From NCBI RefSeq assembly GCF_023721755.1, contig NZ_JAMDLH010000003.1:372001-436000 (forward strand): DNA of 64,000 bases, in the 5' to 3' direction. Below, piece after piece: positions 26,240 to 35,904 of this stretch. The notes under the pieces were generated by a model, which saw only the letters and a list, made by a program, of their open reading frames with translations, was not told the DNA's origin and ran no database searches. This DNA is from Pleomorphomonas sp. NRK KF1. Lineage in GTDB: Bacteria; Pseudomonadota; Alphaproteobacteria; Rhizobiales; Pleomorphomonadaceae. Both the position numbers and the translations under genes were made by a program. How positions within the stretch are numbered: position 1 is the first letter of the stretch; every line of letters begins with the position of its first letter.

Positions 26240-26589
26240 CGGCCGGTCTCCAGGTCGGGGAACTGGTGGGCACCGTCGGGCCCGAGCGGCAGCGGGACCA
26301 CGAAGTCCACGGCTGAGAACTCAAGGGGTGCGTAGAGGTGCGGGAAGAGATCACCGCCACGCGAGACTTCCCACTTCAGTGCCTCGCCGAGGGCCGTCGT
26401 CTCGACACCGATCAGCAGTAGGTCGCTCTGGCCGGCGAAGTAGAGCCTTGCCGTTTCCTTCACCTGCGCGGCCGAGGAGAGGTGGATGAAGCCGTCCTCG
26501 AAGTCTACGGAGGCTCCGGCGAACACGCCGGTCGCTTCGGCCGCTTCCCAAAGTGCACGCGGGGCGATCTTGTAGACGAGACGATCCAT
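26236..26589 (-). CDS. DUF952 protein
   Basis: A 117-aa cytosolic protein with the DUF952 signature: VYKIAPRALWEAA at the start, FIHLSSAAQVKETARLYF with a conserved His, and FPHLYAPLEFSAV with a second His. The function is unknown; the fold resembles ADP-ribosyltransferase-like proteins. Its gene precedes and overlaps pyrD, suggesting co-translation, an order I have seen in other Rhizobiales. The start at 26589 was chosen at the family N-terminus. Confidence 0.85.
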   Translation of the reverse strand: MDRLVYKIAPRALWEAAEATGVFAGASVDFEDGFIHLSSAAQVKETARLYFAGQSDLLLIGVETTALGEALKWEVSRGGDLFPHLYAPLEFSAVDFVVPLPLGPDGAHQFPDLETGR

Positions 26590-26762
26590 GGGCGGGACTC
26601 CGTGAGATTGCGGCCCTGCTCTAGAACATCCGGCAGCGCGACACCACCCCGATAGGATCAATTCACCACTCGGTGCGGTACCGTCGCGGATCGGCTTGCC
26701 CCCATAACGAGAATCCAGCATTTTCCGCGGCACGCGCTCCGGCAAAGGAAACGTCTCAGACG

Positions 26763-27467
26763 ATGGCTCGACAGAAACGGCACGGCTTTCTCATGGGGTG
26801 CATGGCGCCGCTTGTCGCCGGTTCGGCGCTGACCGCTGCGGCGCTGCTCTGGCTGTCAGGAGACGCCGAGCGGGAGGATTTGGCGAAAGCTCGACCGACC
26901 ATACTCGATTTCGGCCGCCTGCCATCGCCTCCCGTCCTGAGACAGCCGCTTGCCGACAAGGCGCCACCTCCGGTCGAGGTTGTGCTCGGACGCTTTGGTG
27001 GTGAAACGCCGAGCCCGCCGGACCTGCCTCCGCCCCCGCCGGCGCCCGCCAGCTTCGAGGGCCTGTTTCCCCGTGTCACCGTGCTTGATGCCGTTCGGTT
27101 TCGGGCCATCCGAGACCGTGAAACGCTGGTCATTCACCTTGCCGGCGTCGCCGGGATTGCCTTCTCGGATACCTGCGAGGGAACGGCCGGTCGCTGGAAC
27201 TGCGGCGCGCGGGCGCGTGCCGATCTTGCCAGGCTGATCGGGCCGCGATCCGTCGGCTGTGTCGGTATCGGAGCGGCTGGAGAAGACGGTGAAAGCGCCG
27301 CCGATTGTTGGGTTGGGGGGCGCAATCTCTCCCTGTTCATGGTCAGCAGGGGGTGGGCGGAGCCGATTGATCCCGCCGATCCGCTACTGGCGCCCTACGC
27401 CGCCAAGGCAAAGGAGGAGAAGCTCGGTCGTTTTGGCGACGGTGGCGTTGAAACGCTGGGCGAATAA
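26763..27467 (+). CDS. Membrane-anchored protein with degenerate nuclease-like domain
   Basis: About 234 aa. Residues 8-30 are hydrophobic (LMGCMAPLVAGSALTAAALLWL), a probable anchor, followed by a Pro-rich linker (PPDLPPPPPAPAS). The C-terminal 130 residues resemble a staphylococcal-nuclease-like fold: VTVLDAVRFRAI, VIHLAGVAGI, CGARARADLARLI, CWVGGRNLSLFMVSRGWAEP. The Asp and Arg catalytic residues are not clearly conserved, so activity is doubtful. Four Cys could form disulfides. The start is uncertain. It is convergent with lysS. Confidence 0.6.
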   Translation: MARQKRHGFLMGCMAPLVAGSALTAAALLWLSGDAEREDLAKARPTILDFGRLPSPPVLRQPLADKAPPPVEVVLGRFGGETPSPPDLPPPPPAPASFEGLFPRVTVLDAVRFRAIRDRETLVIHLAGVAGIAFSDTCEGTAGRWNCGARARADLARLIGPRSVGCVGIGAAGEDGESAADCWVGGRNLSLFMVSRGWAEPIDPADPLLAPYAAKAKEEKLGRFGDGGVETLGE

Positions 27468-27491
27468 AAAGGGCCGGCGCGACGCCGGCCC
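27464..27491 (-). terminator. Intrinsic terminator of lysS
   Basis: On the minus strand GGGCCGGCG and CGCCGGCCC (27491-27471) form a 9-bp stem with a 3-base loop, followed by TTTTTATT. It lies 25 bases after lysS and abuts the stop codon of the convergent gene. Confidence 0.85.
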
Positions 27492-27515
27492 GTGATCCTG
27501 TGTTGCCGCCGCTCG

Positions 27516-29180
27516 TCAGTTGCGGCCGAGCGTACCGGCGAGCGCCGCGTCGATCATCGCAACGGTTTCCTTCAGGCCATAGAGTTCGACGAAGGAGCCG
27601 AAGCGCGGTCCCTTTTCCTGGCCGAGCAGCACCTGATAGAGCGTCGCGAACCATTCGAGGCTGACGCCCGGTCCGCCGTCCGGGCTCTTCTTGGCCGGGT
27701 CCTGGAAGCGCGGGAACGACCGCCCGACCGACAGCACCGTGTCCTGAATGTCCGAGCCCGGCGTGGTGACCGGCAGGGCGTCGAGCGCCTCGCGCAGCTT
27801 GGCGAGCGCCTGCCGCTCCTCGTCGTCCGGCGCGCGGAAGGTGACGAAGGGCTTCACCCGATCCTGATAATAGGCCAGCGCATAACCGCAGAGCTCGTCG
27901 AGCTTGGGATGCGTTGCCGGCGTCACGCCCGGCGAATGCCGGCCGATGTAGGCCCAGAGGGCGCCCTTGTCGTGCGCATGGCTGGCCGACACGAGGTTGA
28001 GCAGCATCGAGAAGCTGACCGGCACCGGGGTCACCGGCACGTTCCCCGAGTGGATGTGCCACACGGGGTTGGTCAGTTGCTGGTCGATGTCCATCGTCGG
28101 GTATTTCTCGAGGAAGGCGAAATACTCGTCGACGGCGCGCGGGATCACGTCGAAGAACAGCCGCTTGGCCGTCTTCGGCTTCTGGAACATGTAGAGCGCC
28201 AGACTATCCGGCGAGGCGTAGGTCAGCCACTCGTCGATGGTGAGGCCGTTACCCTTCGACTTGGAGATCTTCTCGCCGTTCTCGTCGAGGAACAGCTCGA
28301 AGTTGAAGCCGTCCGGCGGCGTGCCGCCCAGCACCTTGCAGATCCGCGACGACGTCTTGACGTTGTCGATGTGATCCTTGCCGCTCATCTCGTAGTCGAC
28401 GCCGAGCGCCGCCCAGCGGAGCGCCCAGTCGGGCTTCCACTGGCACTTGGCGTGGCCGCCGGTCACCGGGGTTTCGAAGCGCTCGCCCGTCGCCGGGTCG
28501 GTCCAGACGATGGCGCCCTTCTCGACATTGCGCTCCTCGACCGGCACCTGCATGACGACTTCCGTCTTCGGATGCACAGGCAGGAACGGCGAATAGGTCT
28601 TGCGCCGTTCTTCGCGGAGAACAGGCAGCATGATCTCCATCACCGCGTCGTACTTCGCCAGCATGCGCAGCAGCATGTCGTCGAAGGTGCCCTTCTTGTA
28701 CTCCTCGGTGGCCGACATGAACTCGTAGTCGAAGCCGAACGCGTCGAGGAACTGCCTGAGCTTGGCGTTGTTGTTGTGGCCGAAGCTCGGATGGCCGTTG
28801 TCGAACGGGTTCGGCACGTTGGTCAGCGCCTTGCCGAGATTGGCCCTGAGCAGCTCCGGGTTCGGCACGTTGTCCGGCACCTTGCGCATGCCGTCCATGT
28901 CGTCCGAGAAGCAGAGCAGGCGTGTCGGCACGCTGTCGCCGGTCAGCACGCGGAAGGCGTGACGGACCATGGTGGTGCGCGCCACTTCGCCGAAGGTGCC
29001 GATGTGCGGCAGGCCGGACGGACCATAGCCGGTCTCGAAGATCACCGGCTTCGAGGCGTCTTTCCGTTTCTCGATCCGCGCCACGATCTTCTTGGCTTCC
29101 TCGAAGGGCCAGGCCTTGGAGCGGCCGGCCGCGGCGATAAGCGCGGGATCGGAGAGCAGGGTGGAAGAAACGGTTGCCAT
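27516..29180 (-). CDS. lysS: Class I lysyl-tRNA synthetase
   Basis: Charges tRNA-Lys. A 554-aa class I enzyme, the archaeal-type form used by many alphaproteobacteria in place of class II LysRS. The HIGH-type motif is PHIGTFG at 58-64 and the KMSKS-type loop is EKISKSKGN near residue 310. A zinc-like [12 protein letters not shown] and the C-terminal anticodon-binding helical region are also visible. The start at 29180 begins [10 protein letters not shown] terminator follows. Its neighbours are unrelated. Confidence 0.95.
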   Translation of the reverse strand: MATVSSTLLSDPALIAAAGRSKAWPFEEAKKIVARIEKRKDASKPVIFETGYGPSGLPHIGTFGEVARTTMVRHAFRVLTGDSVPTRLLCFSDDMDGMRKVPDNVPNPELLRANLGKALTNVPNPFDNGHPSFGHNNNAKLRQFLDAFGFDYEFMSATEEYKKGTFDDMLLRMLAKYDAVMEIMLPVLREERRKTYSPFLPVHPKTEVVMQVPVEERNVEKGAIVWTDPATGERFETPVTGGHAKCQWKPDWALRWAALGVDYEMSGKDHIDNVKTSSRICKVLGGTPPDGFNFELFLDENGEKISKSKGNGLTIDEWLTYASPDSLALYMFQKPKTAKRLFFDVIPRAVDEYFAFLEKYPTMDIDQQLTNPVWHIHSGNVPVTPVPVSFSMLLNLVSASHAHDKGALWAYIGRHSPGVTPATHPKLDELCGYALAYYQDRVKPFVTFRAPDDEERQALAKLREALDALPVTTPGSDIQDTVLSVGRSFPRFQDPAKKSPDGGPGVSLEWFATLYQVLLGQEKGPRFGSFVELYGLKETVAMIDAALAGTLGRN

Positions 29181-29355
29181 CGTTTGCCTCTATTCGAGAA
29201 AACCCGGAGTTTCCGGGCGCGCGGGACAGTAGGGAGGAGGCCTTGAAAGGTCAAGGACGAGGGTATGTTTTAGGTCGATTCCGCCGAGAGGATGCTTGCG
29301 CTTTTTCAGGTGGCGTCCCAAATAGGGGCTCGTTTGACTCTTGGTCGAGGAATCC

Positions 29356-29769
29356 ATGCACAAGCCGTTGTCCGCCCAGGAGGCGCTGATCTGGGTGATG
29401 GTCACCACCGCCATTGCCGACCGCAACATGACCGAACGCGAACTCAATCAGTTCGAGCGGCTGATCGGCTTCCTGCCGGTGTTCCAGGGTTTCGATGGTT
29501 CGGTCGGCGAAATCGCCGATGCCTGCTCGGAAAACCTGAAGTCGGTGAACGGCATCGACCACATTCTCGACCGGGTCGCCATGTCGCTGCCCGAGCGGCT
29601 CTACGAGACGGCCTATGCGCTCGCCATCGAGGTTGCCGCGTCCGACGTCGACGTCAAGCAAGAGGAACTGGTTTTCCTGCAGATGCTGGAGGACCGTTTC
29701 TCTCTCGACAAGCTGGCCGTTGCCGCGATCGAGCACTCGGCCCGCGTCCGCTATCGCAAGCTGGGGTAA
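29356..29769 (+). CDS. TerB-family protein
   Basis: A 137-aa all-helical protein of the TerB/tellurite-resistance fold, with the acidic motif AIADRNMTERELNQFERLI in the first helical pair and its echo AIEVAASDVDVKQEELVFLQML in the second. Such proteins bind metal or peptide partners; resistance to tellurite is not implied for a lone copy. The start is the ATG at 29356 with GAGG 5 bases upstream. No other ter genes are nearby. Confidence 0.8.
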   Translation: MHKPLSAQEALIWVMVTTAIADRNMTERELNQFERLIGFLPVFQGFDGSVGEIADACSENLKSVNGIDHILDRVAMSLPERLYETAYALAIEVAASDVDVKQEELVFLQMLEDRFSLDKLAVAAIEHSARVRYRKLG

Positions 29770-29855
29770 TTCGCGCGCTCCTCGGTGGAATCCATCTTGA
29801 CGGCGGTTCGCTTTAGCGAGATGACCCGGCGCCATTTCCGCCGAGTGCCGCCATC

Positions 29856-30761
29856 TTGCATGTATCCTCTTCCGGGGACCTTCTCGCCGACCGCCGCTAC
29901 GAATATGCCCGAGCCTACCTCGAGGCCGACGATGCCGCGGCGGCGGCCGATCTTTTTCTCCAGACCCTCGAACGCTCGCCCGGTTGGCTGCCGGCCCTGA
30001 TCGGCGCGGCAGATGCCCTGGCCGCCAACGGCCGTCCGGCTGAAGCCGAGCCGCTTTTGCGCGAGGCGGCCAAGCGCGATCATGACGGGCTGTTCGGCGC
30101 GTCGTTGAGGCTTGCCGCCTTGGGCTTTGCAGAGGTTCCCGATGCTCCGCCCGCCGCTTACGTTCGCGGCCTCTTCGACGATTATGCCGATCGCTTCGAA
30201 ACGGCGTTGGTGGAGGAACTTGGCTATCGGGCGCCCTGGCTGATCGCCGACCTCATCGACAAAGCGCGACCCGGTGGGCGTTTCTCGCGAGGGCTCGATC
30301 TTGGCTGCGGCACCGGGCTGATGGCCGAGGCGCTGATGGGGCGTGTCGACCACTTCACGGGCTGCGACCTGTCGCCCGAAATGATCGCACGCGCAGGTGC
30401 GGAACGTCGCTATCAAGCGTTGGCCGTCGCCGACGCGGTGGATTACCTGCGCCGTTGCGAGGGCAGCTTCGACCTTGCCACCGCTGCCGATGTGCTCGTC
30501 TATGTCGGTGCGCTCGGCGATCTCTTCGGGGAAATCTCGGCTCACCTCGCCTCCGGCTGCCTGTTCGCCTTCTCGGTCGAGGAGTCGACTGGCGACGACC
30601 TCGTCCTGCGCGACAGCCTGCGCTATGCGCACAGCGAGGCCTACATCCGGTCTGTCTCGGCGGAGGCCGGGCTCACCGTCCTCGATCTCCGCCGTGCGAC
30701 CATTCGTTATGATCGCGGCGCGCCGATCGAGGGGCTGGTGGTGCTGACGGCCGCCGTGTGA
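29856..30761 (+). CDS. TPR-containing SAM-dependent methyltransferase
   Basis: About 301 aa. Residues 15-90 form two TPR-like repeats (AAAADLFLQTLERSPGWLPALIGAADAL; AEPLLREAAKRD). The rest is a Rossmann methyltransferase with motif I GLDLGCGTGLM near 147-157, the acidic FTGCDLSPEMI, and ATAADVLVYVGAL as motif IV. The target is unknown. The start is uncertain: only a TTG at 29856 gives the full frame, without a good ribosome site. It lies 86 bases after the TerB gene on the same strand. Confidence 0.8.
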   Translation: MHVSSSGDLLADRRYEYARAYLEADDAAAAADLFLQTLERSPGWLPALIGAADALAANGRPAEAEPLLREAAKRDHDGLFGASLRLAALGFAEVPDAPPAAYVRGLFDDYADRFETALVEELGYRAPWLIADLIDKARPGGRFSRGLDLGCGTGLMAEALMGRVDHFTGCDLSPEMIARAGAERRYQALAVADAVDYLRRCEGSFDLATAADVLVYVGALGDLFGEISAHLASGCLFAFSVEESTGDDLVLRDSLRYAHSEAYIRSVSAEAGLTVLDLRRATIRYDRGAPIEGLVVLTAAV

Positions 30762-30771
30762 CGCCGCCACG

Positions 30772-30792
30772 ACCCGACCGGAAAGGTCGGGT
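30772..30792. other. Stem-loop after the methyltransferase gene
   Basis: ACCCGACC (30772-30779) pairs with GGTCGGGT (30785-30792) around GGAAA. There is no T run on either side, so it is not a clear intrinsic terminator; it may protect an mRNA 3' end. Confidence 0.4.
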
Positions 30793-30874
30793 GCAACGTG
30801 CGCTCCGTTGGCGGAGATGAGTCCCGGACACGAATGTTCTTCACTTGTTCGCGTGAATCGGGCTTACTCCCGCT

Positions 30875-33373
30875 GTGACCGAGACGAATCTTCTGCCCCC
30901 CAAGTTCGAGGCCTGGTTCGCGTCGCGTGGCTGGAGCCCGCGTGCGCATCAGCTGGCATTGCTGGAGCATGGCCTTGCCGGCCGCTCGGTGCTTCTGATT
31001 GCCCCGACCGGCGCCGGCAAGACGCTGGCCGGCTTTCTGCCGTCGCTTGTCGATCTCGCCGCACGGCCGAAGTGGAAGCCGGGCACGCGTCGGCGCGGCG
31101 TCCACACGCTCTACATCTCGCCGCTCAAGGCGCTGGCCGTCGATATCGAGCGCAATCTTGAAACGCCCGTCGGGGGGATTGGGCTCGACATCGCCATCGA
31201 GACCCGGACGGGCGACACGTCCGCTTCGCGCCGGCAGCGGCAGAAACTGATCCCGCCCGACATCCTGCTCACCACGCCCGAGCAACTGGCATTGCTGCTC
31301 GCCGGTCGTGATGCCGAAACCTTCTTCGAAGACCTCAAGACAGTCGTCCTCGACGAGTTGCATGCGTTGGTCACGAGCAAGCGCGGCGACCTTCTGGCGC
31401 TCGGTCTCTCCCGGCTCCGGGCCATCGCACCGGGCATCCGTACCGTCGGCCTGTCGGCGACGGTTGCCGAGCCTGACGAGTTGCGGGCCTGGCTGATGTC
31501 GCAGGCGCCCGGCGAACCGCTCTCTCTCTCCGAGGTCGTGACCGTCGCCGGCGGCGCCCGGCCGGACATTCGGATTTTCGAGGCGGACGACTCGATCCCC
31601 TGGGCGGGCCATTCGGCCCGCTATGCCTATAAGGGGCTGTTGGAGGAGATCGATCGACGGCGCATGACGCTGATCTTCGTCAACACCCGCAGCCAGGCGG
31701 AAATGGTGTTTTCCGAGCTTTGGCGGCTCAACGACGCGAACCTGCCCATTGCCCTTCATCATGGTTCGCTCGACGTCGGCCAACGACGCAAGGTAGAGGC
31801 GGCGATGGCCGACGGCCGGCTTCGGGCGGTCGTCGCCACTTCGACGCTCGATCTCGGCATCGACTGGGGGGACGTGGACCTCGTGATCCACATCGGAGCT
31901 CCGAAGGGAGCCAGCCGCCTCGCCCAGCGCGTCGGCCGCGCCAACCACCGCATGGACGAGCCGTCGACGGCGCTTCTGGTGCCGGCCAACCGCTTTGAGG
32001 TGCTGGAATGCCAGGCGGCGCTCGACGCCAACTACATCGGTGCCCAGGATACGCCGCCGATCCGCGACGGTGCGCTCGACGTGCTCGCCCAGCATGTGCT
32101 TGGCCGGGCCGTGGCCGGCCCGTTTCGCGCCGATGATTTCTATGCCGAGGTCGCTTCCGCCTATTCGTATCGCCATCTCGACCGCGAACGGTTCGATCGA
32201 GTGGTCGACCTTGTCGCCACCGGTGGCTATGCCCTGCGCGCCTACGAGCGCTACGCCAAGATCAAGCTGACGGCCGACGGTACGTGGCGCCTGACCCATC
32301 CGCGCTTTGCCCAGGCTTACAGGCTCAATGTCGGCACCATCATCGAGAGCCCGATGCTGAAGGTTCGGCTTGGCGGCAAGGCGCGCGGGCGCGGGCCGGT
32401 GATGGGCGGCCGGCTGCTCGGTGAGGTGGAGGAGTACTTCTGTGAGCAGATGAAGGTGGGCGATACCTTTTTGTTTGCCGGCGAAGTATTGCGTTTCGAG
32501 GGCATGCGCGAGACCGAGGTGATCGTGTCGCGCGCACGGTCGAGCGACCCGCGCATCCCGGTCTATGCCGGTGGCAAGTTCCCGCTCTCCACCTTCCTCG
32601 CCGCCGGCGTGCGCAAGATGCTGTCCGACCCGTCGTCATGGGGAAAGTTGCCGGCGCCGGTGCGCGACTGGCTCGAACTGCAGCGCGATCATTCCCTGCT
32701 TCCCAGGCCCGACGAGCTCCTGGTCGAGACCTTTCCCCATCGCGGACGCTATTTTCTGGTGCTCTATCCCTTCGAGGGGCGGCTCGCCCACCAGACACTC
32801 GGCATGCTGCTGACCCGCCGGCTCGAACGCTTCGGCCAGAAGCCGCTCGGCTTCATCGCCACCGATTATGTGATCGGGGTCTGGTGCGCGGCCGACGTCG
32901 GTGGTGCGTTCGCACGAGGTGAGCCGACGCTGTCGCGCCTTCTGGAGCCGGACATGCTGGGCGACGACCTTGAGGCGTGGATGGCGGAGAGCTATCTTCT
33001 GAAGCGCATGTTCAAGTCCTGCGCCATGATCGCCGGTCTGGTCGAGAAGAACGCCATCGGTTCCCAGAAGACGGGACGTCAGGTGACGGTATCCACCGAC
33101 CTCATCTACGACGTGCTGCGCGAACATCAGCCCGACCACATCCTGCTGGAGGCCGCCTGGGCCGACGCATCGTCGGGCCTTCTGGACCTCGGCCGCCTCT
33201 CCGATATGCTCTCCCGAATCAACGGCCGCATCGTCCACAAGCGGCTCGACCGCATTTCGCCCCTCGCCGTGCCGATCATGCTGGAGATCGGCGGCGAGCG
33301 GGTTGCCGGCGAGGCCGACGAAGACGTCTTGCGTCAGGCGGCCGACGAGATCATTCGGGAGGCCATGGCGTGA
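30875..33373 (+). CDS. Ligase-associated DEXH helicase (Lhr-like)
   Basis: Superfamily 2 DNA helicase of 832 aa, from the family found with ATP-dependent DNA ligases in DNA-damage clusters. Walker A is APTGAGKT at 43-50, the DEXH box is DELH at 160-163, motif III GLSATVA is near 200, and STLDLGIDWGDVD and QRVGRANHRMD form motifs V and VI. The C-terminal half is the Lhr-type winged-helix and core region. Translation starts at a GTG (30875). It overlaps pdeM as GTGA. The usual ligase and MBL-fold exonuclease genes are absent here. Confidence 0.92.
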   Translation: MTETNLLPPKFEAWFASRGWSPRAHQLALLEHGLAGRSVLLIAPTGAGKTLAGFLPSLVDLAARPKWKPGTRRRGVHTLYISPLKALAVDIERNLETPVGGIGLDIAIETRTGDTSASRRQRQKLIPPDILLTTPEQLALLLAGRDAETFFEDLKTVVLDELHALVTSKRGDLLALGLSRLRAIAPGIRTVGLSATVAEPDELRAWLMSQAPGEPLSLSEVVTVAGGARPDIRIFEADDSIPWAGHSARYAYKGLLEEIDRRRMTLIFVNTRSQAEMVFSELWRLNDANLPIALHHGSLDVGQRRKVEAAMADGRLRAVVATSTLDLGIDWGDVDLVIHIGAPKGASRLAQRVGRANHRMDEPSTALLVPANRFEVLECQAALDANYIGAQDTPPIRDGALDVLAQHVLGRAVAGPFRADDFYAEVASAYSYRHLDRERFDRVVDLVATGGYALRAYERYAKIKLTADGTWRLTHPRFAQAYRLNVGTIIESPMLKVRLGGKARGRGPVMGGRLLGEVEEYFCEQMKVGDTFLFAGEVLRFEGMRETEVIVSRARSSDPRIPVYAGGKFPLSTFLAAGVRKMLSDPSSWGKLPAPVRDWLELQRDHSLLPRPDELLVETFPHRGRYFLVLYPFEGRLAHQTLGMLLTRRLERFGQKPLGFIATDYVIGVWCAADVGGAFARGEPTLSRLLEPDMLGDDLEAWMAESYLLKRMFKSCAMIAGLVEKNAIGSQKTGRQVTVSTDLIYDVLREHQPDHILLEAAWADASSGLLDLGRLSDMLSRINGRIVHKRLDRISPLAVPIMLEIGGERVAGEADEDVLRQAADEIIREAMA

Positions 33374-34092
33374 CGGCGCTGACGGAAAGACAGGGAGACG
33401 ACGACGTGCTGACCGCGGGCGGACTGGTGAACCTCAATGGCGCCGCCGTGCGCTTCGACGCCTCGGGCGTGCTCCACTGGCCGGAGGAGCGGTTGCTGGT
33501 CGTCGCCGACCTGCACTTCGAGAAGGGCTCGTCGCATGGCGTGCGTGGCCGCTTCGTGCCGCCCTATGACACACGCGCGACGCTTCGGGCGCTGGCGGAG
33601 GCCATTGGCCGCCTTCGCCCCGAACGGGTCATCGCGCTTGGTGACAGCTTCCACGACGGCGATGCCGAGCGACGCCTCGCCCCCGCCGATCTGGAAGCGC
33701 TCACGGCACTCGTCGGATCGGTCGATTGGACGTGGGTGGCGGGCAATCACGATCCGTCGCCTCCGGCCGGACTTGGCGGCCGGCCGGTCGCCGAGATCGT
33801 CATCGGGCCCCTCGTCTTCCGGCATGAGCCGCGCCCTGGCCGTTCGGCAGGCGAGGTGGCCGGTCATCTCCATCCGGCGGCCAAGGTCGGACGAGCGCGT
33901 TCGGTCCGCCGCAGAGCCTTCGTCTGCGATGGCAGCCGCTGCCTGCTGCCCGCCTTCGGGGCCTATACGGGCGGCCTCAACGTCATGGACGCGGCGTTCA
34001 AGGGACTGTTCGAGCGCTCCCGCCTCATTGCCTGGATGCTGTCGGACGGTCGCGTCTATCCAGTGCGCTCCGCCGAGTTTCTTCCCGACTGA
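33370..34092 (+). CDS. pdeM: Ligase-associated endonuclease PdeM
   Basis: Calcineurin-like phosphoesterase of 240 aa, the metal-dependent partner of the helicase in the ligase-associated repair cassette. Metal motifs in order are VVADLHFEKG, ALGDSFHDGD, VAGNHDPS and GHLHPAA; the central part also has FRHEPRPG. The GTG start at 33370 shares GTGA with the helicase stop, so the two are translationally coupled. It processes DNA ends by analogy only. The C-terminal segment AYTGGLNVMDAAF is typical of the family. Confidence 0.9.
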   Translation: MTALTERQGDDDVLTAGGLVNLNGAAVRFDASGVLHWPEERLLVVADLHFEKGSSHGVRGRFVPPYDTRATLRALAEAIGRLRPERVIALGDSFHDGDAERRLAPADLEALTALVGSVDWTWVAGNHDPSPPAGLGGRPVAEIVIGPLVFRHEPRPGRSAGEVAGHLHPAAKVGRARSVRRRAFVCDGSRCLLPAFGAYTGGLNVMDAAFKGLFERSRLIAWMLSDGRVYPVRSAEFLPD

Positions 34093-34098
34093 CGCCGC

Positions 34099-34863
34099 TC
34101 AATCCTTTCGGAAGGCCACGCCCGCCAACCATCCGGTGAGGCAGGCGACGACCACGGTGGCAAGGCCGTAAAGAGCTGGCTCCCGGTGGGCAAGATTCGT
34201 GATCGTCTGCTCGAAGCCGCCCTTCAGGATCGAGAAGTCCTGTGTCGTCTTGGCGAGAAGCACCCCGCCCGAGAACAGGTAGACGGTGGCCGTGTACCAG
34301 CCGATCGGCACGTTGGCCGGCAGCTCGATTGGCGCCCGGAACAGCTGGGACGACAGGAACTCGACGCTGCCTTCGTTGAGCGTGAACAGGCCTTGCCTCT
34401 GCATCAGCCGAAGGAAGGCGGCATCGTATTCGGTGCGGATAGGCGGCAGCGCGTCCGGCAGGCCACGCGTCGGCAGCATGTCGAAGCCCAGGCCCTGGCC
34501 GGCACGCACGCGATTGCCGGCCACGTCGACCATCGGCGCGGTGGTGGCGATGGCCAGGAAGGACGGCACGCGCGGCAACTCGCTGGACTCCCGGTTGATC
34601 CAGATGCCCGCCACCCGCTCCTTGCGGCGGGCCACCATGGAGCGAAGGGGGCCGGTCAGCGTCACGACGATCTCGTAGGGCTCGGGACGAGCCACGGTCT
34701 GCCGGTCGCGCTCCACGGTGCCGAAGATGACGACACCCGAGCCCGTGAAGTTGGATTCGATATAGACCCGCTCGGTGGAAAGTGCGGTCACCAATGTCTC
34801 CGCATGCAGGCGCGGCGAGACGACGGCGAGTATCGCGGCGGCGAGAAGGGCACGGACGATCAT
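34099..34863 (-). CDS. TIGR02186-family exported membrane protein
   Basis: A 254-aa protein with a signal peptide (1-21, ending LHA), a periplasmic beta-rich domain (LVTALSTERVYIESNFTGSGVVIFGTVERD) and one C-terminal transmembrane helix (about 228-249) before a short basic tail. It matches the TIGR02186 family of alphaproteobacteria as I recall it, which lies beside a TSUP permease. Here it starts one base after the stop of that permease gene. The function is unknown; the pair probably handles a sulfur- or carboxylate-type anion. Confidence 0.75.
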   Translation of the reverse strand: MIVRALLAAAILAVVSPRLHAETLVTALSTERVYIESNFTGSGVVIFGTVERDRQTVARPEPYEIVVTLTGPLRSMVARRKERVAGIWINRESSELPRVPSFLAIATTAPMVDVAGNRVRAGQGLGFDMLPTRGLPDALPPIRTEYDAAFLRLMQRQGLFTLNEGSVEFLSSQLFRAPIELPANVPIGWYTATVYLFSGGVLLAKTTQDFSILKGGFEQTITNLAHREPALYGLATVVVACLTGWLAGVAFRKD

Positions 34864-34864
34864 C

Positions 34865-35788
34865 TCACCACCCTCCCATCCGGCTGATCGAATAGAGTTC
34901 GTCCGGCCTCGCCACCAGGTCGACGGCAAATCTGAGCCCCACCGACAGCACGAGAAGGCCGAGGAGCAGCCGGAGCGTTTCGCCACGCAGCGACTGACCG
35001 ACGCGGGCGCCGAACTGCGCCCCGACAACGCCGCCGACCATCAGGGCCAGACCTAGGATGACGTCCACCGTCTGGTTCGTGGCCGATTGCATGAAGGTGG
35101 TGAAGGCCATGGTGCCGAGGGTCTGCAACAGCGTCGTGCCGATGACGATGGTGGTGGGGACCTTCAGGAGGTAGATGAGCGCGGGCACCATGATGAAGCC
35201 GCCGCCGATGCCCAGCAGTGCGCCCAAAAAGCCGATGGATGCGCCCAGGGCGATGACCGGCAGGGCCGAGATGTAGAGGCGCGAGCGATGGAAGCGGACG
35301 CGGAGCGGCAGGCCGGCGATCCAGCTGTGCTGGCCAGGGCGGCGGATCGGGAGCGGTGTGCCTCGTTGCTTGGCGAGAATCGCCCGGACGGCCTCCACGA
35401 CCATCAGCATGCCGATGGTGCCGAGGAAGGCAACGTAGGAAAGAGCGATGACCACGTCGAGCTGGCCGACTCCGCGCAGAGCGCCGTAGACCCAGACGCC
35501 GATTGCCGAGCCGATGATGCCGGAAAGCGTGAGGAAGAGACCGAGCTTCAGGTCGACCGTCTTCTTGCGCAAGTAGGCGAGAACGCCCGAGGTCGAGTTG
35601 GCGACGATCTGCGACGACACCGACGCGACGGCGACGGCTGGAGAGATGCCGGAGAAGATGAGGAGCGGGGTCAGCAGGAAGCCGCCACCCACGCCGAACA
35701 TGCCGGACAGGAAGCCGACCGCCGCACCCATTCCGAGCAACAGGAAGAGGTTCATCGGCATTTCGGCGATCGGCAGGTAAAGATCCAC
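34865..35788 (-). CDS. TSUP (TauE/SafE) permease
   Basis: Membrane permease of 307 aa with two repeated TauE halves carrying glycine-rich motifs: GFLSGMFGVGGGFLLTPLL and GFLGALLGIGGGFIMVPAL. About eight helices. The family moves sulfite, sulfonates or other organic anions across the inner membrane. The GTG at 35788 is taken as start; an ATG nine codons on (35761) is an alternative. It forms a two-gene unit with the TIGR02186 gene. Confidence 0.85.
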   Translation of the reverse strand: MDLYLPIAEMPMNLFLLLGMGAAVGFLSGMFGVGGGFLLTPLLIFSGISPAVAVASVSSQIVANSTSGVLAYLRKKTVDLKLGLFLTLSGIIGSAIGVWVYGALRGVGQLDVVIALSYVAFLGTIGMLMVVEAVRAILAKQRGTPLPIRRPGQHSWIAGLPLRVRFHRSRLYISALPVIALGASIGFLGALLGIGGGFIMVPALIYLLKVPTTIVIGTTLLQTLGTMAFTTFMQSATNQTVDVILGLALMVGGVVGAQFGARVGQSLRGETLRLLLGLLVLSVGLRFAVDLVARPDELYSISRMGGW

Positions 35789-35904
35789 GGCCCGTCATCC
35801 GTTTAAAGGCGGTTGGCGGCCAGTATTAGCTCCTAACCCCTTGCGAAAGTGCAACGGAACAGCTTGTGTCACGCCTTTCCGGCGAAAAAACGCTTCGATG
35901 TGGC

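Noticed and set aside
29814-29880. Several possible ATG starts before the TPR-methyltransferase
   Set aside because: They are out of frame with the TPR and methyltransferase sequence, and an in-frame stop lies at 29814; only the TTG at 29856 opens the whole frame.
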